Assembly: GCA_964402925.1 (NCBI GenBank)
Contig: CAYOED010000016.1
Span: forward strand, 1-53,921
Direction: 5' to 3'
Origin: Suilimivivens sp964402925
GTDB taxonomy: Bacteria; Bacillota; Clostridia; Lachnospirales; Lachnospiraceae
DNA: 53,921 bases
Numbering within the stretch: the stretch's first letter is position 1; every line of letters begins with the position of its first letter. A program made the position numbers and the translations under genes. The notes below the pieces were generated by a model. The model was given only the letters and a program-made list of their open reading frames with translations. It was not told the DNA's origin and made no database searches. Positions 1-8,401 of the stretch are shown one piece after another.

Positions 1-69
1 GGCGCAGCTTTTTATCCCGGCTACCGGATTGCATATCTCCCCTCTGCGGCAGTGCTCCTTCAAATCAGA

Positions 70-98
70 TTGTTCGTGCTATGATTATATGGTATGAT
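70..98 (+). promoter_or_regulatory. Candidate sigma-A promoter of the first gene
   Basis: A TTGTTC box (70-75) and a TATGAT box (93-98) are separated by 17 bases, upstream of the gene at 159. The -10 is good (5 of 6) and the -35 is weak. The 158 bases before the first gene otherwise hold only the ribosome site GGAGG near 144. Confidence 0.45.
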
Positions 99-158
99 TG
101 TATCAAATAACATTTTTATTTTAACAGTAATTCTTGTACGCAGCGGAGGGCAGTTTTA

Positions 159-821
159 ATGAAATTAAATATGAAAATTTTAATAATATTGGTCCTATCT
201 CCTTATTTTATTTATATTCTGTGTATATGCGGCTTACTTGCATCTGCTTTTTTATCAAACGATAATGAATTGAGTGTGGAATCACAGCGGGAATTAGATG
301 ATGATAGGGAGCATGCAGAAGCAGATGCCCGAAAATATTTGGAAGATAAATATCATATGGATTTTGAAATGAATTCTTTTGAACCTGACATATATATGCT
401 GTCATCCGATTTTAAGGCATATTATGACCGAATATGGATAGGCGAATTCACCGTTGATGGAAAGCAGTATGAAATACAAGGTCGTGTTCCAGAAAAGGAC
501 TATTACGACAATTTCCAATATGAACAAATCCACCCGGCATATGAAGAACTAGTGATGCAGAATATGCCGAACACCTTTGGAACAAGTGGAGTAACACTTG
601 AAGTTAAAATTTCACGTGGGCAAACTCACTTTTCTACTTTTTATGATGGGAATAACATTCGTGATTTATTAAATGAAAAAAATGATATATTAATTTACGT
701 AACTACAACTCCAGGTACAAAATTAACCGAAGAATTCTGGAAAACGTTCCATAAAGAAATTAACCAGTTCGAAGAAAAATACGAGGGAAGTCAAATTACA
801 ATCATCACCCCCGATAATTAA
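159..821 (+). CDS. Hypothetical membrane-anchored or secreted protein
   Basis: I do not recognise this 220-residue protein. It begins with a short basic tip and one hydrophobic segment (about residues 6-32), so it is probably anchored in the membrane or exported. The rest is hydrophilic, rich in Asp, Glu and Tyr, and predicted to lie outside the cell. A GGAGG site 8 bases before the ATG supports the start. It stands alone on the plus strand, convergent with the amidase gene, and the two share a hairpin terminator. I infer no enzymatic function; small exported proteins of this kind are common and poorly characterised in clostridia. Confidence 0.7.
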   Translation: MKLNMKILIILVLSPYFIYILCICGLLASAFLSNDNELSVESQRELDDDREHAEADARKYLEDKYHMDFEMNSFEPDIYMLSSDFKAYYDRIWIGEFTVDGKQYEIQGRVPEKDYYDNFQYEQIHPAYEELVMQNMPNTFGTSGVTLEVKISRGQTHFSTFYDGNNIRDLLNEKNDILIYVTTTPGTKLTEEFWKTFHKEINQFEEKYEGSQITIITPDN

Positions 822-838
822 AGCAACCTCGCCTAAGA

Positions 839-861
839 GGAGCAGGCATTACGCCTGCTCC
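839..861. terminator. Bidirectional hairpin between convergent genes
   Basis: A perfect 9-bp stem (GGAGCAGGC paired with GCCTGCTCC, loop of 5) lies between the gene ending at 821 and the amidase gene ending at 849. It overlaps the last amidase codons. The following T tracts are short on both strands, so termination is plausible rather than certain. Confidence 0.55.
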
Positions 862-1928
862 TTCATAATGTAATCTTCCAAATCCTTTATAAACTGCTCC
901 CAAGCATTTTCATGCTCTACGAAATACAGCGGGCATTTCTTTCCTCCCTCATCATAGTGCCTTCTCATATCTTCCGGCGTAAGATCATACTCGCTTAGCA
1001 ACCATGCCGATAATCTAATCAGTGCCTGATAGGTATCATTCGTAAATCTTCCATCAGCTGACAGATAACAACACTCTATCGAAATGGAATCATAATTTCT
1101 TCCTGCCACTGCATAAGCAATCTCATTCAGCGGAACACACTGGATAATCTCCCCATCATATCCTATGACAAAATGCGCGCTTGCAGAAGTTTCTCCTGTA
1201 ATACCCAAGTTTTCAAAATAACTCCTGTTTTGTGCCGCACTTGTTCCCGGATTTGCTGTGTAATGTACGAAAATATTGTTTACCTCCGGCAAAACTTCTC
1301 CGGGTCTGGAAAATTCGTTGATTGGAATAAAATCCTCCGTTATGATTGGCTTTTCTGCCTCTTCAATCTTAATTACTTCCTGCGGCTGGATATCGGCACT
1401 AAAATCATTTGTTATTTTATCCGTATATCTTAATTCTGTCACTATTTTAACTAACAAGAAAGCTGATCCTGCAATTAACAGTACTAAAAAACACAATGTT
1501 GTCATTCTTGCTGCAATCATCTTTCTCTGCTTGCGTTTTCTTCTTCGGCTTCTCACCTGTTCTTCTCTAAGTTCAGCCGCCCTTGCACGCCTTCTTGCTT
1601 CTCTATTATCCTGTATCTGATATATTTCCGCCTCAGACCTTCTTTTTCTTTGCGGCACTGCCGTGCTTTGTCTTTCGGATTTTCTTTTTCCTTTTGGTAC
1701 TGTTGCACGTTGCCCTTCGGGTCTTCTTCTACGCTCTGGCTCAGATATACGCTGCCCTTCGGGTCTTCGTCTACGCTCTGGCTGTGATGTCCGCTGCCCT
1801 TCAGGTCTTCGTCTTCTTTCCGTTGCCCCTGTATTTAACCTTTCAGCTCTTCTTCCATTTACTGTACTTCTGACACGAGGTCTTTCGTACTCTTCTTCCC
1901 TGGATATGTCAATAAATTCCAGTCCCAT
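849..1928 (-). CDS. Membrane-anchored N-acetylmuramoyl-L-alanine amidase (Amidase_2) with Arg-rich cytoplasmic tail
   Basis: This 359-residue protein should cut the bond between N-acetylmuramic acid and the stem peptide of peptidoglycan. A long, strongly basic N-terminal region (residues 1-140) is followed by one membrane helix (about 143-161), a linker, and a C-terminal Amidase_2/PGRP-like domain (about 215-350). The usual zinc ligands are visible as His222 in VHYT, His324 in RRHYD and Cys332. The topology puts the catalytic domain outside and the basic tail inside. The tail holds three near-identical 14-residue repeats, ERRRRPEGQR plus four residues, at 37-78. The tail might bind nucleic acid or membrane lipid; this is inference. 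The gene appears to be monocistronic. Confidence 0.85.
   Translation of the reverse strand: MGLEFIDISREEEYERPRVRSTVNGRRAERLNTGATERRRRPEGQRTSQPERRRRPEGQRISEPERRRRPEGQRATVPKGKRKSERQSTAVPQRKRRSEAEIYQIQDNREARRRARAAELREEQVRSRRRKRKQRKMIAARMTTLCFLVLLIAGSAFLLVKIVTELRYTDKITNDFSADIQPQEVIKIEEAEKPIITEDFIPINEFSRPGEVLPEVNNIFVHYTANPGTSAAQNRSYFENLGITGETSASAHFVIGYDGEIIQCVPLNEIAYAVAGRNYDSISIECCYLSADGRFTNDTYQALIRLSAWLLSEYDLTPEDMRRHYDEGGKKCPLYFVEHENAWEQFIKDLEDYIMKEQA
1695..1820 (-). repeat. Three tandem 42-bp coding repeats in the amidase gene
   Basis: Three consecutive 42-base units encode the 14-residue repeat ERRRRPEGQRxxxP of the amidase N-terminal tail. They are in frame, so copy-number changes would alter tail length without breaking the gene. 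Confidence 0.85.
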
Positions 1929-2022
1929 CCCGTCTCATCCTTTGTAAAAAATATAACGCACTGATAGAACATAGTTTACCAGAAAAGAAAATTAATTTTT
2001 ATAATATAAAATAAAGATTTTC

Positions 2023-2952
2023 TTAATTCTTTTCCCTTGCCCGCTTCCGGTCATTTTTACCCTGATAGAGCTCTACATTTCCAAGGCCCTGAATGAACTT
2101 GGAGAACTGGCTGTAGCCGAAATCCTTAACATTGAAGTTGTCATATTTGCTGTATACACGATTGCTCAATTCACTGATCCCGATTCCTTTCTTGCCTGCC
2201 CCATGTATAATCTGCATGATATAATTTCTGATTTCCTCCTGGGATTGCTCATTATCTTTTAAGGAAATTGTGATAACATTCTGGCGCTTCTCCAGAAGAA
2301 ATAATCCTGCATCCTCTACAAACTTTGACAAAAGACTATAACCGTAATTTCTCACGTCAAAATCAGGATACATCGTTACAAGCCGGTTGCCCACAGATGC
2401 CAATTCAACGCTTTTACCTTTGTTTTCATTCTCATTAATGATATTGGTAATGGCGCTGAATATAACATCTCTGCCAATTGTATTGTCCTTTCCTTCTTTC
2501 CCCTCTGTATCATCATCCTGATTTCCAATATTTTCCAGATTGACAAATCTTGTACATGCAACTCTGAAAGAACGGGGTGTTTTCTCCTCACCCATTCCAA
2601 TAACTTCCATGCCAGATTCACGGAGCCTGCTTGCAAGACGAGTGAAATCGCTGTCGCTTGACACGATACAGAACCCGTCCACATTTCCCGTATAAAGGAT
2701 GTCCATGGCATCAATAATAAGAGTGGAATCGGTGGCATTTTTCCCAACGGTATTGCTGAACTGCTGTACCGGGATCACCGAATTTTCCAAAAGTTCCCCT
2801 TTCCACTTAGTTGCCTGAGTGCTTGTCCAGTCCCCATAAATTCTCTTGTAAGTAGTAATTCCATAAGTGGATAATTCCTCTAAAATAGCTCCAATATATT
2901 TAGCCGAAATATTATCTGCATCAATAAGCAACGCAAAACGCTTGTTGTCCAT
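2023..2952 (-). CDS. NYN-domain ribonuclease-like protein with two OST-HTH/LOTUS domains
   Basis: The N-terminal 140 residues are a NYN (PIN-like) domain. The acidic residues expected for metal-dependent RNA cleavage are present: Asp11 in LLIDADN, Asp75 in NATDS, and Asp100/Asp102 in SSDSDF. Two related C-terminal segments (about 161-231 and 237-300), each with the pattern YpdFdvrnyGYsllSKFve, are OST-HTH/LOTUS domains, which bind RNA in known proteins. The architecture resembles bacterial LabA/MARF1-like proteins and predicts a cytoplasmic RNA-processing or RNA-silencing factor; the target is unknown. The start is supported by GGGAGG 5 bases upstream. An extended -10 box precedes the gene, so it probably has its own promoter. 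Confidence 0.88.
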   Translation of the reverse strand: MDNKRFALLIDADNISAKYIGAILEELSTYGITTYKRIYGDWTSTQATKWKGELLENSVIPVQQFSNTVGKNATDSTLIIDAMDILYTGNVDGFCIVSSDSDFTRLASRLRESGMEVIGMGEEKTPRSFRVACTRFVNLENIGNQDDDTEGKEGKDNTIGRDVIFSAITNIINENENKGKSVELASVGNRLVTMYPDFDVRNYGYSLLSKFVEDAGLFLLEKRQNVITISLKDNEQSQEEIRNYIMQIIHGAGKKGIGISELSNRVYSKYDNFNVKDFGYSQFSKFIQGLGNVELYQGKNDRKRAREKN

Positions 2953-2993
2953 GCAATCCTCCCAATTTTCTTATATTTTCCATCAACACATAG

Positions 2994-2999
2994 ATTATA
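2994..2999 (-). promoter_or_regulatory. Extended -10 promoter of the NYN gene
   Basis: On the minus strand TGC immediately precedes TATAAT, a canonical extended -10. It abuts the T tract of the decarboxylase terminator, so transcription of the NYN gene restarts directly after that operon ends. Confidence 0.55.
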
Positions 3000-3002
3000 G
3001 CA

Positions 3003-3037
3003 TAAAAATAACCCCCGCACAAATATTGTACGAGGGT
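3003..3037 (-). terminator. Rho-independent terminator of the decarboxylase operon
   Basis: On the minus strand a 10-bp stem (ACCCTCGTAC with GTGCGGGGGT, including G-T pairs) is followed by TTATTTTTATG. It lies 19 bases after the last gene of the operon. Confidence 0.8.
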
Positions 3038-3055
3038 CGTGTTTTGTTTTTAGGA

Positions 3056-4483
3056 TTAAACAGGATATGCAGCATTCTTTACATCTGCCTGTGTCATGTC
3101 AACTTTTTCCTGCTGAGCCTGACGATATTTGAAGAAATCAGTTGCTACCTGCGGGAACAGTGCGTAGGACAATACATCTTCATCCTGCTGTTTCCATTCC
3201 TTCATCTCTGCCTCTAACTTATCCATCTCGTTCTCAATCAGATCGGCAGGACGGCAGGTAATTCTCTTTTCACCCGGAATAACCTTGTCGATTACTTCCT
3301 GGTTCATAGGCTTAACAGTCTGACCATACTCACCGCGGAGAACTGCCTTGGTTTCCTTCGTTGCCATCTTGTATCTTTCACCCATAAGTACGTTAAATAC
3401 TGCCTGGGTTCCTACAATCTGTGAAGAAGGTGTAACAAGAGGCGGCTCACCTAAGTCTTTTCTAACCTGAGGGATTTCCTTAAGCACATCATAATACTTG
3501 TCTTCTGCATTCTGTTCCTTCAGCTGGCTTACCATGTTGGAAAGCATACCGCCGGGTACCTGATACAGCAGAGTCTTGATGTCCACGCCCATAACCTTAG
3601 GATTGAGCAGACCATCTGCCAGACATTTATCTCTGTAAGGTCTGAAATAATCTGCAATTTCAGATAAGATATTCTGGTCATAACCTGTATCATAAGGTGT
3701 TCCCTTGAAGGTCTCGACCATAACCTCTGTTGCCGGCTGTGAAGTACCCATTGCAAAAGGTGAAATTGCACAGTCGATCACGTCTACTCCTGCTTCTACT
3801 GCCTTCATGTAGGTCATGCTTGCAACACCTGATGTATAATGTGTGTGCAGCTGGATTGGAAGTTTTGTTGCAGACTTCATTGCTGCAATCATTTCGGATG
3901 CTTTATAAGGAACAAGAAGTCCAGCCATATCCTTGATACAGATAGAATCTGCACCCATCTCTTCTATTTTCTTTGCCATATCCATCCAGTATTCCATGGT
4001 GTAGGCATCACCCAGCGTATAGGAAAGAGCAACCTGTGCATGTCCTCTTCCTTCCTGCGCTTTAATCTTATTTGTCGCATTTACTGCTTCCTGTAAGTTT
4101 CTAAGGTCATTTAAGCAGTCAAATATACGGATGATATCAATACCGTTTGCAATGGATTTTTCTACGAAGCTGTCTACAACGTCATCAGCATACGGTCTGT
4201 AACCTAAAATATTCTGACCTCTGAAAAGCATCTGCAGCTTTGTATTTTTAAATCCATCTCTCAGCTTTCTAAGTCTGTCCCAAGGATCCTCTTTCAAGAA
4301 ACGAAGGGAAGCATCAAATGTGGCACCGCCCCAGCATTCCACTGCGTGATAACCAACTTTATCCATCTTGTCAACGATTGGAAGCATCATTTCAGTAGGC
4401 ATTCTTGTAGCAATCAGAGACTGATGTGCGTCACGAAGAACGGTTTCCATGATTCCAACCGGTTTTTTAGCCTGTTCTGCCAT
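3056..4483 (-). CDS. oadA: Biotin-dependent carboxyltransferase subunit (pyruvate/oxaloacetate type, 5S-like, no biotin domain)
   Basis: This 475-residue protein is the carboxyltransferase of the pyruvate carboxylase B / oxaloacetate decarboxylase alpha / transcarboxylase 5S family. It moves CO2 between oxaloacetate (or pyruvate) and carrier-bound biotin. Family metal-site residues are visible: Asp18 in RDAHQS, the Lys184 that is carbamylated in homologues (CIKDMAG), and His213/His215 in LHTHYT. It ends after the conserved PYC_OADA region and lacks the C-terminal biotinyl domain found in many OadA proteins; the separate carrier at 5692-6057 must serve it. It is the last gene of the five-gene cluster, 22 bases after the beta subunit. 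The family is certain; whether it works as decarboxylase or transcarboxylase is not. Confidence 0.9.
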   Translation of the reverse strand: MAEQAKKPVGIMETVLRDAHQSLIATRMPTEMMLPIVDKMDKVGYHAVECWGGATFDASLRFLKEDPWDRLRKLRDGFKNTKLQMLFRGQNILGYRPYADDVVDSFVEKSIANGIDIIRIFDCLNDLRNLQEAVNATNKIKAQEGRGHAQVALSYTLGDAYTMEYWMDMAKKIEEMGADSICIKDMAGLLVPYKASEMIAAMKSATKLPIQLHTHYTSGVASMTYMKAVEAGVDVIDCAISPFAMGTSQPATEVMVETFKGTPYDTGYDQNILSEIADYFRPYRDKCLADGLLNPKVMGVDIKTLLYQVPGGMLSNMVSQLKEQNAEDKYYDVLKEIPQVRKDLGEPPLVTPSSQIVGTQAVFNVLMGERYKMATKETKAVLRGEYGQTVKPMNQEVIDKVIPGEKRITCRPADLIENEMDKLEAEMKEWKQQDEDVLSYALFPQVATDFFKYRQAQQEKVDMTQADVKNAAYPV

Positions 4484-4505
4484 TTCTTTTTCCTCCTAAT
4501 TTTTA

Positions 4506-5657
4506 TTAAAATACGCCAAATACAGCCATGAAAGTACCGGCTGCTACTGCTGTACCGATAACACCTGCCACGTTAGGTCCCATTGCATGCATCAGCAGGA
4601 AGTTCGTAGGATCCGCCTCTGCTCCCACCTTCTGGGAAACACGGGCTGCCATGGGAACCGCTGATACACCGGCTGAACCGATTAGCGGGTTAACTTTACC
4701 CTTCGTTGCAATACACATCAGCTTACCGAACAGAACACCGGCGGCTGTACCAAATGCAAATGCAATCAGACCAAGTGCAACGATTTTCAGAGTATCTAAG
4801 TTCAAGAATGCCTCTGCGCTGGTGGTCGCACCTACAGAAGTACCAAGCAGGATAACCACGATATACATAAGTGCATTGGAGGCTGTGTCTGTCAGCTGTC
4901 TTACCACACCGGACTCTCTGAACAGATTACCCAGCATCAGCATACCAACAAGGGGTGCTGTGGTAGGAAGAATCATACAAACAACAATCGTAACGATGAT
5001 AGGGAAAAGAATTTTTTCAAGCTTGGATACAGGACGAAGCTGCCCCATCTTGATTTTTCTCTCTTTTTCAGTTGTCAAAAGTTTCATAATAGGCGGCTGG
5101 ATAATAGGCACCAGGGACATATAGGAATATGCCGCTACCGCTATCGGTCCAAGCAAAGCAGTCTGCCCCAGCTTTCCCGCAAGGAAGATGGAGGTCGGGC
5201 CGTCTGCACCGCCGATGATGGAGATTGCTGCCGCTGCCTTGTCATTAAAGCCCATTGCAATCGCACCAAAATATGCGGCAAAGATACCGAACTGTGCTGC
5301 TGCACCAAGTAAGAAGCTCTTAGGATTTGCAATCAAAGGACCAAAGTCTGTCATGGCACCGACACCCATGAAAATCAGTGACGGTAAGATTGCCCATTCA
5401 TCTAAGAGATAAAAATAATACAGTAAGCCGCCTGCTCCATTGGCTGAATCCTCAATACTCATCATAATATCAGGATAAATATTGACAAGCAGCATACCAA
5501 ATGCGATAGGTGTCAAGAGCAATGGTTCAAAGCCCTTGGCAATCGCAAGATAAAGAAATACACAAGCCACAAGAATCATCAGATAGTTGCCCCATGTAAG
5601 ATTAAAGAAGGCCGTCTGGTGAATCAGATTGGACAGTGTAGATACAATGTAATCCAT
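4506..5657 (-). CDS. oadB: Na+-translocating decarboxylase beta subunit
   Basis: This 383-residue, very hydrophobic protein is the membrane pump of the Na+-translocating decarboxylase family (OadB/MmdB/GcdB). It decarboxylates carboxybiotin and exports sodium. Typical features are the conserved segment GGADGPTSIF around the ion path, many helices, and the C-terminal GPNVAGVIG region. The frame is open 27 codons further upstream, but the ATG at 5657 has AGGAGG 7 bases before it and gives the usual family length, so I chose it. It sits between the biotin carrier and the carboxyltransferase. It supplies the energy-conserving step for whichever carboxyltransferase loads the carrier. Confidence 0.93.
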   Translation of the reverse strand: MDYIVSTLSNLIHQTAFFNLTWGNYLMILVACVFLYLAIAKGFEPLLLTPIAFGMLLVNIYPDIMMSIEDSANGAGGLLYYFYLLDEWAILPSLIFMGVGAMTDFGPLIANPKSFLLGAAAQFGIFAAYFGAIAMGFNDKAAAAISIIGGADGPTSIFLAGKLGQTALLGPIAVAAYSYMSLVPIIQPPIMKLLTTEKERKIKMGQLRPVSKLEKILFPIIVTIVVCMILPTTAPLVGMLMLGNLFRESGVVRQLTDTASNALMYIVVILLGTSVGATTSAEAFLNLDTLKIVALGLIAFAFGTAAGVLFGKLMCIATKGKVNPLIGSAGVSAVPMAARVSQKVGAEADPTNFLLMHAMGPNVAGVIGTAVAAGTFMAVFGVF

Positions 5658-5691
5658 TTTTTTACCTCCTGTTGTTTTCTCGGCAAAAGTA

Positions 5692-6057
5692 CTAATTAAG
5701 AGTTGCCAGCAAAGCACCTGCCTCAACAGCGTCGCCAACAGCTACATCAATACTTGCTACAGTACCATCCTGAGGTGCTACAACAGGGATTTCCATCTTC
5801 ATTGCTTCCAGAATGACTACTGTATCACCAGCTTTAAGTGCCTGTCCCACACTTGCTTCTACCTTAAATACCTTACCTGCTGCACCAGCCTCTACCTTGA
5901 TGCTTCCTGCGCCGCCGGCTGCTTTGGGCGCTGCTGCTTTAGGAGCTGCCTTGGGTGCTGCTTTCGGCGCTGCGGGTGCAGGTGCGCCGGTGGATGCACC
6001 TTCTTCTACTACTACGTCATATACGTTTCCATTTACGGTAATTGTATAATTTTTCAT
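5692..6057 (-). CDS. Biotin carboxyl carrier subunit (gamma/1.3S-like)
   Basis: This 121-residue protein carries the biotin that shuttles CO2 between the carboxyltransferases and the membrane pump. The C-terminal domain (about 51-121) has the signature EAMKME with Lys87 as the biotinylation site. A flexible linker rich in Ala, Pro and Lys (about 22-50) joins it to an N-terminal strand region, the usual layout of MmdC/GcdC-type carriers. It lies between the OadG-like gene and the beta subunit. It is the only biotin carrier in the window, so I infer that both carboxyltransferases of the cluster use it. Confidence 0.93.
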   Translation of the reverse strand: MKNYTITVNGNVYDVVVEEGASTGAPAPAAPKAAPKAAPKAAAPKAAGGAGSIKVEAGAAGKVFKVEASVGQALKAGDTVVILEAMKMEIPVVAPQDGTVASIDVAVGDAVEAGALLATLN

Positions 6058-6099
6058 TCCTTAAATCCTCCTGTGATTTCAATTCAACAATATTCTAAT

Positions 6100-6822
6100 T
6101 TAAGCGCGCTGCCATTTGTTTCCCGCGCGTCTGATACTTCTTACTACAAATCCGTCCGTGGAAGAAGCGCCCTCGCTTGCCGCAATTGCCGCTGCAATAA
6201 CAGCAACCAGCTCGTAATCATCTGAAAGTTCCTCTTTCTCGATAATCTGTGCAATGGTATTGTCCACTGCCGCATTCTTCACTTCTTCTTTCTTAGACTT
6301 CTTATCAAATTTTGCCTGAATCTTAGGGATGAAACCAAAGCATCCTATAATCAGACTAATCAGAATAAGTACCGCAAACACCGTTCCCATGCCGAGGACT
6401 GTATTTAATGCTGCCTTTTCCATTTTTTCGCCAAATGTATATTCAACATTTGTTGTAAGGCTGGCAATCGCTCCATTCTCAAATACAAATTCTACAGTTG
6501 CCTCACGCTCGGTTCCCTTTATTCTGGCATTCACAACACCGTCTTTTTCTTCAAGATTGTACTTAATGCTTACAATCTCTTCATAATCACCCATATCTGA
6601 AGCGGCTTGTTCCCAGCTTTCAACTGCATTCAGCCATACCTGATCTGTTAATTGATCTTTCGTGTCTGTCTGAACATACTGGTTGATCTTGACAATCTGC
6701 TCCTTCACATATTCTTCAGCTTCCTTCTCTGTCATAAAAGGAGCAGCCTCCTCTTTCTGACCACATGCGGACAACCCCAGCATACAGGTAATCATACCTA
6801 ATACTAATAACCATTTTTTCAT
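6100..6822 (-). CDS. OadG-family small membrane subunit fused to a lipoprotein-like N-terminus
   Basis: The protein (240 residues from the ATG at 6822) has a lipoprotein-type signal with lipobox LSAC. An extracytoplasmic domain of about 110 residues follows, then one membrane helix (about residues 143-166), and then a basic cytoplasmic tail with the C-terminal motif FVVRSIRRAGNKW. The helix and tail match the OadG/MmdD gamma-delta subunits, which hold the decarboxylase together at the membrane. Classical OadG proteins are about 80-100 residues, so the lipoprotein domain is an extension. The start at 6822 is preferred over 6834 because AAAGGA abuts the upstream ATG too closely. It lies between mmdA-like and carrier genes. 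Confidence 0.82.
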   Translation of the reverse strand: MKKWLLVLGMITCMLGLSACGQKEEAAPFMTEKEAEEYVKEQIVKINQYVQTDTKDQLTDQVWLNAVESWEQAASDMGDYEEIVSIKYNLEEKDGVVNARIKGTEREATVEFVFENGAIASLTTNVEYTFGEKMEKAALNTVLGMGTVFAVLILISLIIGCFGFIPKIQAKFDKKSKKEEVKNAAVDNTIAQIIEKEELSDDYELVAVIAAAIAASEGASSTDGFVVRSIRRAGNKWQRA

Positions 6823-6839
6823 ATTAAGTATCATCCTTT

Positions 6840-8270
6840 CTAAACTGTACCATGTTTTTTGGCAGGACGGTCTTCCCTCTTGGAAAGCAGCATCTCAAAA
6901 GCGCCTATTACATATTTTCTTGTATCCGCAGGCTCTATAATCTGATCCACATATCCTCTTCCTGCAGCGCTTGCTGCGCTTGTCTGCAGTTCGGCATACT
7001 CTTTTGCACATGCAGCAATTGCCTCTGCCCCCTGACCATCACAGATGATCTTTGCAGCAAGTCCCGCATCCATTGTTCCAATCTGTGCATCCGGCCATGC
7101 CATAGTAATATCTGCACCGATTGCTTTTGAATTCATGGCAACATAAGCGCTTCCAAATGCCTGTCCGATTACAACATTCACTTTCGGAACCGTAGCATTA
7201 GCAAATGCATATGTAAGCTTTGCCGCTGCCTTTGCAATCTTCTTTTCAGAACATTTGTCGGCCTTGAAACCTTTTACATTCGTAAGAGAAAGAACCGGAA
7301 TATTAAATGCATCGCAGAAATTAATGAAGTCTGCTGCTTTATCACAGCCTGCAGGTGTCAGGACTGCTTCAAACTTATCTGTTACCTTTCCGTCTTCACC
7401 GTAAACCTCACTGCGGTTCGCAACAGCGCCTACTGTCACTCCATTTAATCTGATAAAAGCAGTCACCATTTCCTTTGCATATGCTGCCTTTACTTCAAAA
7501 ACTGCACCGTCATCAGCAATCTGAGATAAAGCGATTGAAGTGTCACCCACACATCCGGCAATTTCAGCACATGCGCGGTTTAAATCATCTGTGCATTCTT
7601 CAAATGCCATGTCATCTTCATTATTTGAAGGAAGCATGCTCACCAGTTCTCTGATCTGTGCCAGAATGGATGCTTCATCTCCGGTTACATCTACGATGCC
7701 GGCTTCCTCACTCTGGAAAGAAGCTGCTGATGTATCACATCTGCCGATTTCATTGCCATCCAGTGCATTGGGCGCATTTACAAATAATTTTGCTTTCTTT
7801 TCTTCCATGAAAGTAAAATCTGTCAAAGTAGGGAAAAGCGCAAGTCCGCCGCCGCAGGAACCAAAAATGGCTGTAATCTGAGGAATCACGCCAGAACTCA
7901 TTACCTGCTTCTTATAGATTTCACCAAATCCATTCAGCGCATCTGCTGCTTCCTGTAATCTAAGTCCGGCAGATTCAATAAGTCCGATTACGGGTGCTCC
8001 CATTTTCAGTGCCAGATCATAGAGGTTTGCAATTTTCTTTGCATGCATTTCGCCGACGCTGCCGCCAAGCACGGACGCATCCTGGCTGTATACATACACA
8101 AGGCTGCCGCCTATCACTCCATAGCCGGTAATAACACCATCAGAAGGAGTTTTAGTCTGTTTCAAATTAAAATCTGTGCTTCTTGCTGTTACCTGCGCAC
8201 CGATTTCAACGAAACTGTTTTCATCGAGCAAAGCTGCTATTCTTTGACTCGCCTGTGAAGTAGTACTCAT
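6840..8270 (-). CDS. mmdA: Acyl-CoA carboxyltransferase (methylmalonyl-CoA decarboxylase alpha / propionyl-CoA carboxylase beta type)
   Basis: This 476-residue crotonase-fold carboxyltransferase moves CO2 between an acyl-CoA (methylmalonyl-CoA/propionyl-CoA or glutaconyl-CoA) and biotin. It shows the oxyanion-hole glycine-rich segments (around GSCGGGLALFP and GQAFGSAY) and the N-terminal GYGVIGGSLVYVYSQD region of the family. Family members are usually about 510 residues, so this one is slightly short. It is the first gene of the operon, with GGAGG before its ATG. The context (membrane pump, OadG-like subunit, carrier) fits a methylmalonyl-CoA decarboxylase alpha subunit. The acyl-CoA substrate cannot be fixed from sequence alone, and no mutase or epimerase gene is in view. 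Confidence 0.85.
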   Translation of the reverse strand: MSTTSQASQRIAALLDENSFVEIGAQVTARSTDFNLKQTKTPSDGVITGYGVIGGSLVYVYSQDASVLGGSVGEMHAKKIANLYDLALKMGAPVIGLIESAGLRLQEAADALNGFGEIYKKQVMSSGVIPQITAIFGSCGGGLALFPTLTDFTFMEEKKAKLFVNAPNALDGNEIGRCDTSAASFQSEEAGIVDVTGDEASILAQIRELVSMLPSNNEDDMAFEECTDDLNRACAEIAGCVGDTSIALSQIADDGAVFEVKAAYAKEMVTAFIRLNGVTVGAVANRSEVYGEDGKVTDKFEAVLTPAGCDKAADFINFCDAFNIPVLSLTNVKGFKADKCSEKKIAKAAAKLTYAFANATVPKVNVVIGQAFGSAYVAMNSKAIGADITMAWPDAQIGTMDAGLAAKIICDGQGAEAIAACAKEYAELQTSAASAAGRGYVDQIIEPADTRKYVIGAFEMLLSKREDRPAKKHGTV

Positions 8271-8351
8271 TTTTCAACCCTCCATTTTATATTAAAAAAA
8301 TTATAACTTGATTCATAGGGACACAAGTATCCCCATAATTTTGTCTATAGC

Positions 8352-8357
8352 AGTATA
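8352..8357 (-). promoter_or_regulatory. Extended -10 promoter of the decarboxylase operon
   Basis: On the minus strand TGG precedes TATACT about 80 bases upstream of the first gene; no good -35 is visible. The leader between this box and the gene contains a small GGGATAC/GTGTCCC hairpin (about 8318-8336), which could influence expression. Confidence 0.4.
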
Positions 8358-8401
8358 CCACAAATGTCATAAATCGCCTAGAGCAAAGTTTATTTTTATT
8401 G

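Noticed and set aside
1..69. Possible gene end or repeat at the left edge
   Set aside because: No frame, hairpin or match to the repeats in this window could be supported in these bases.
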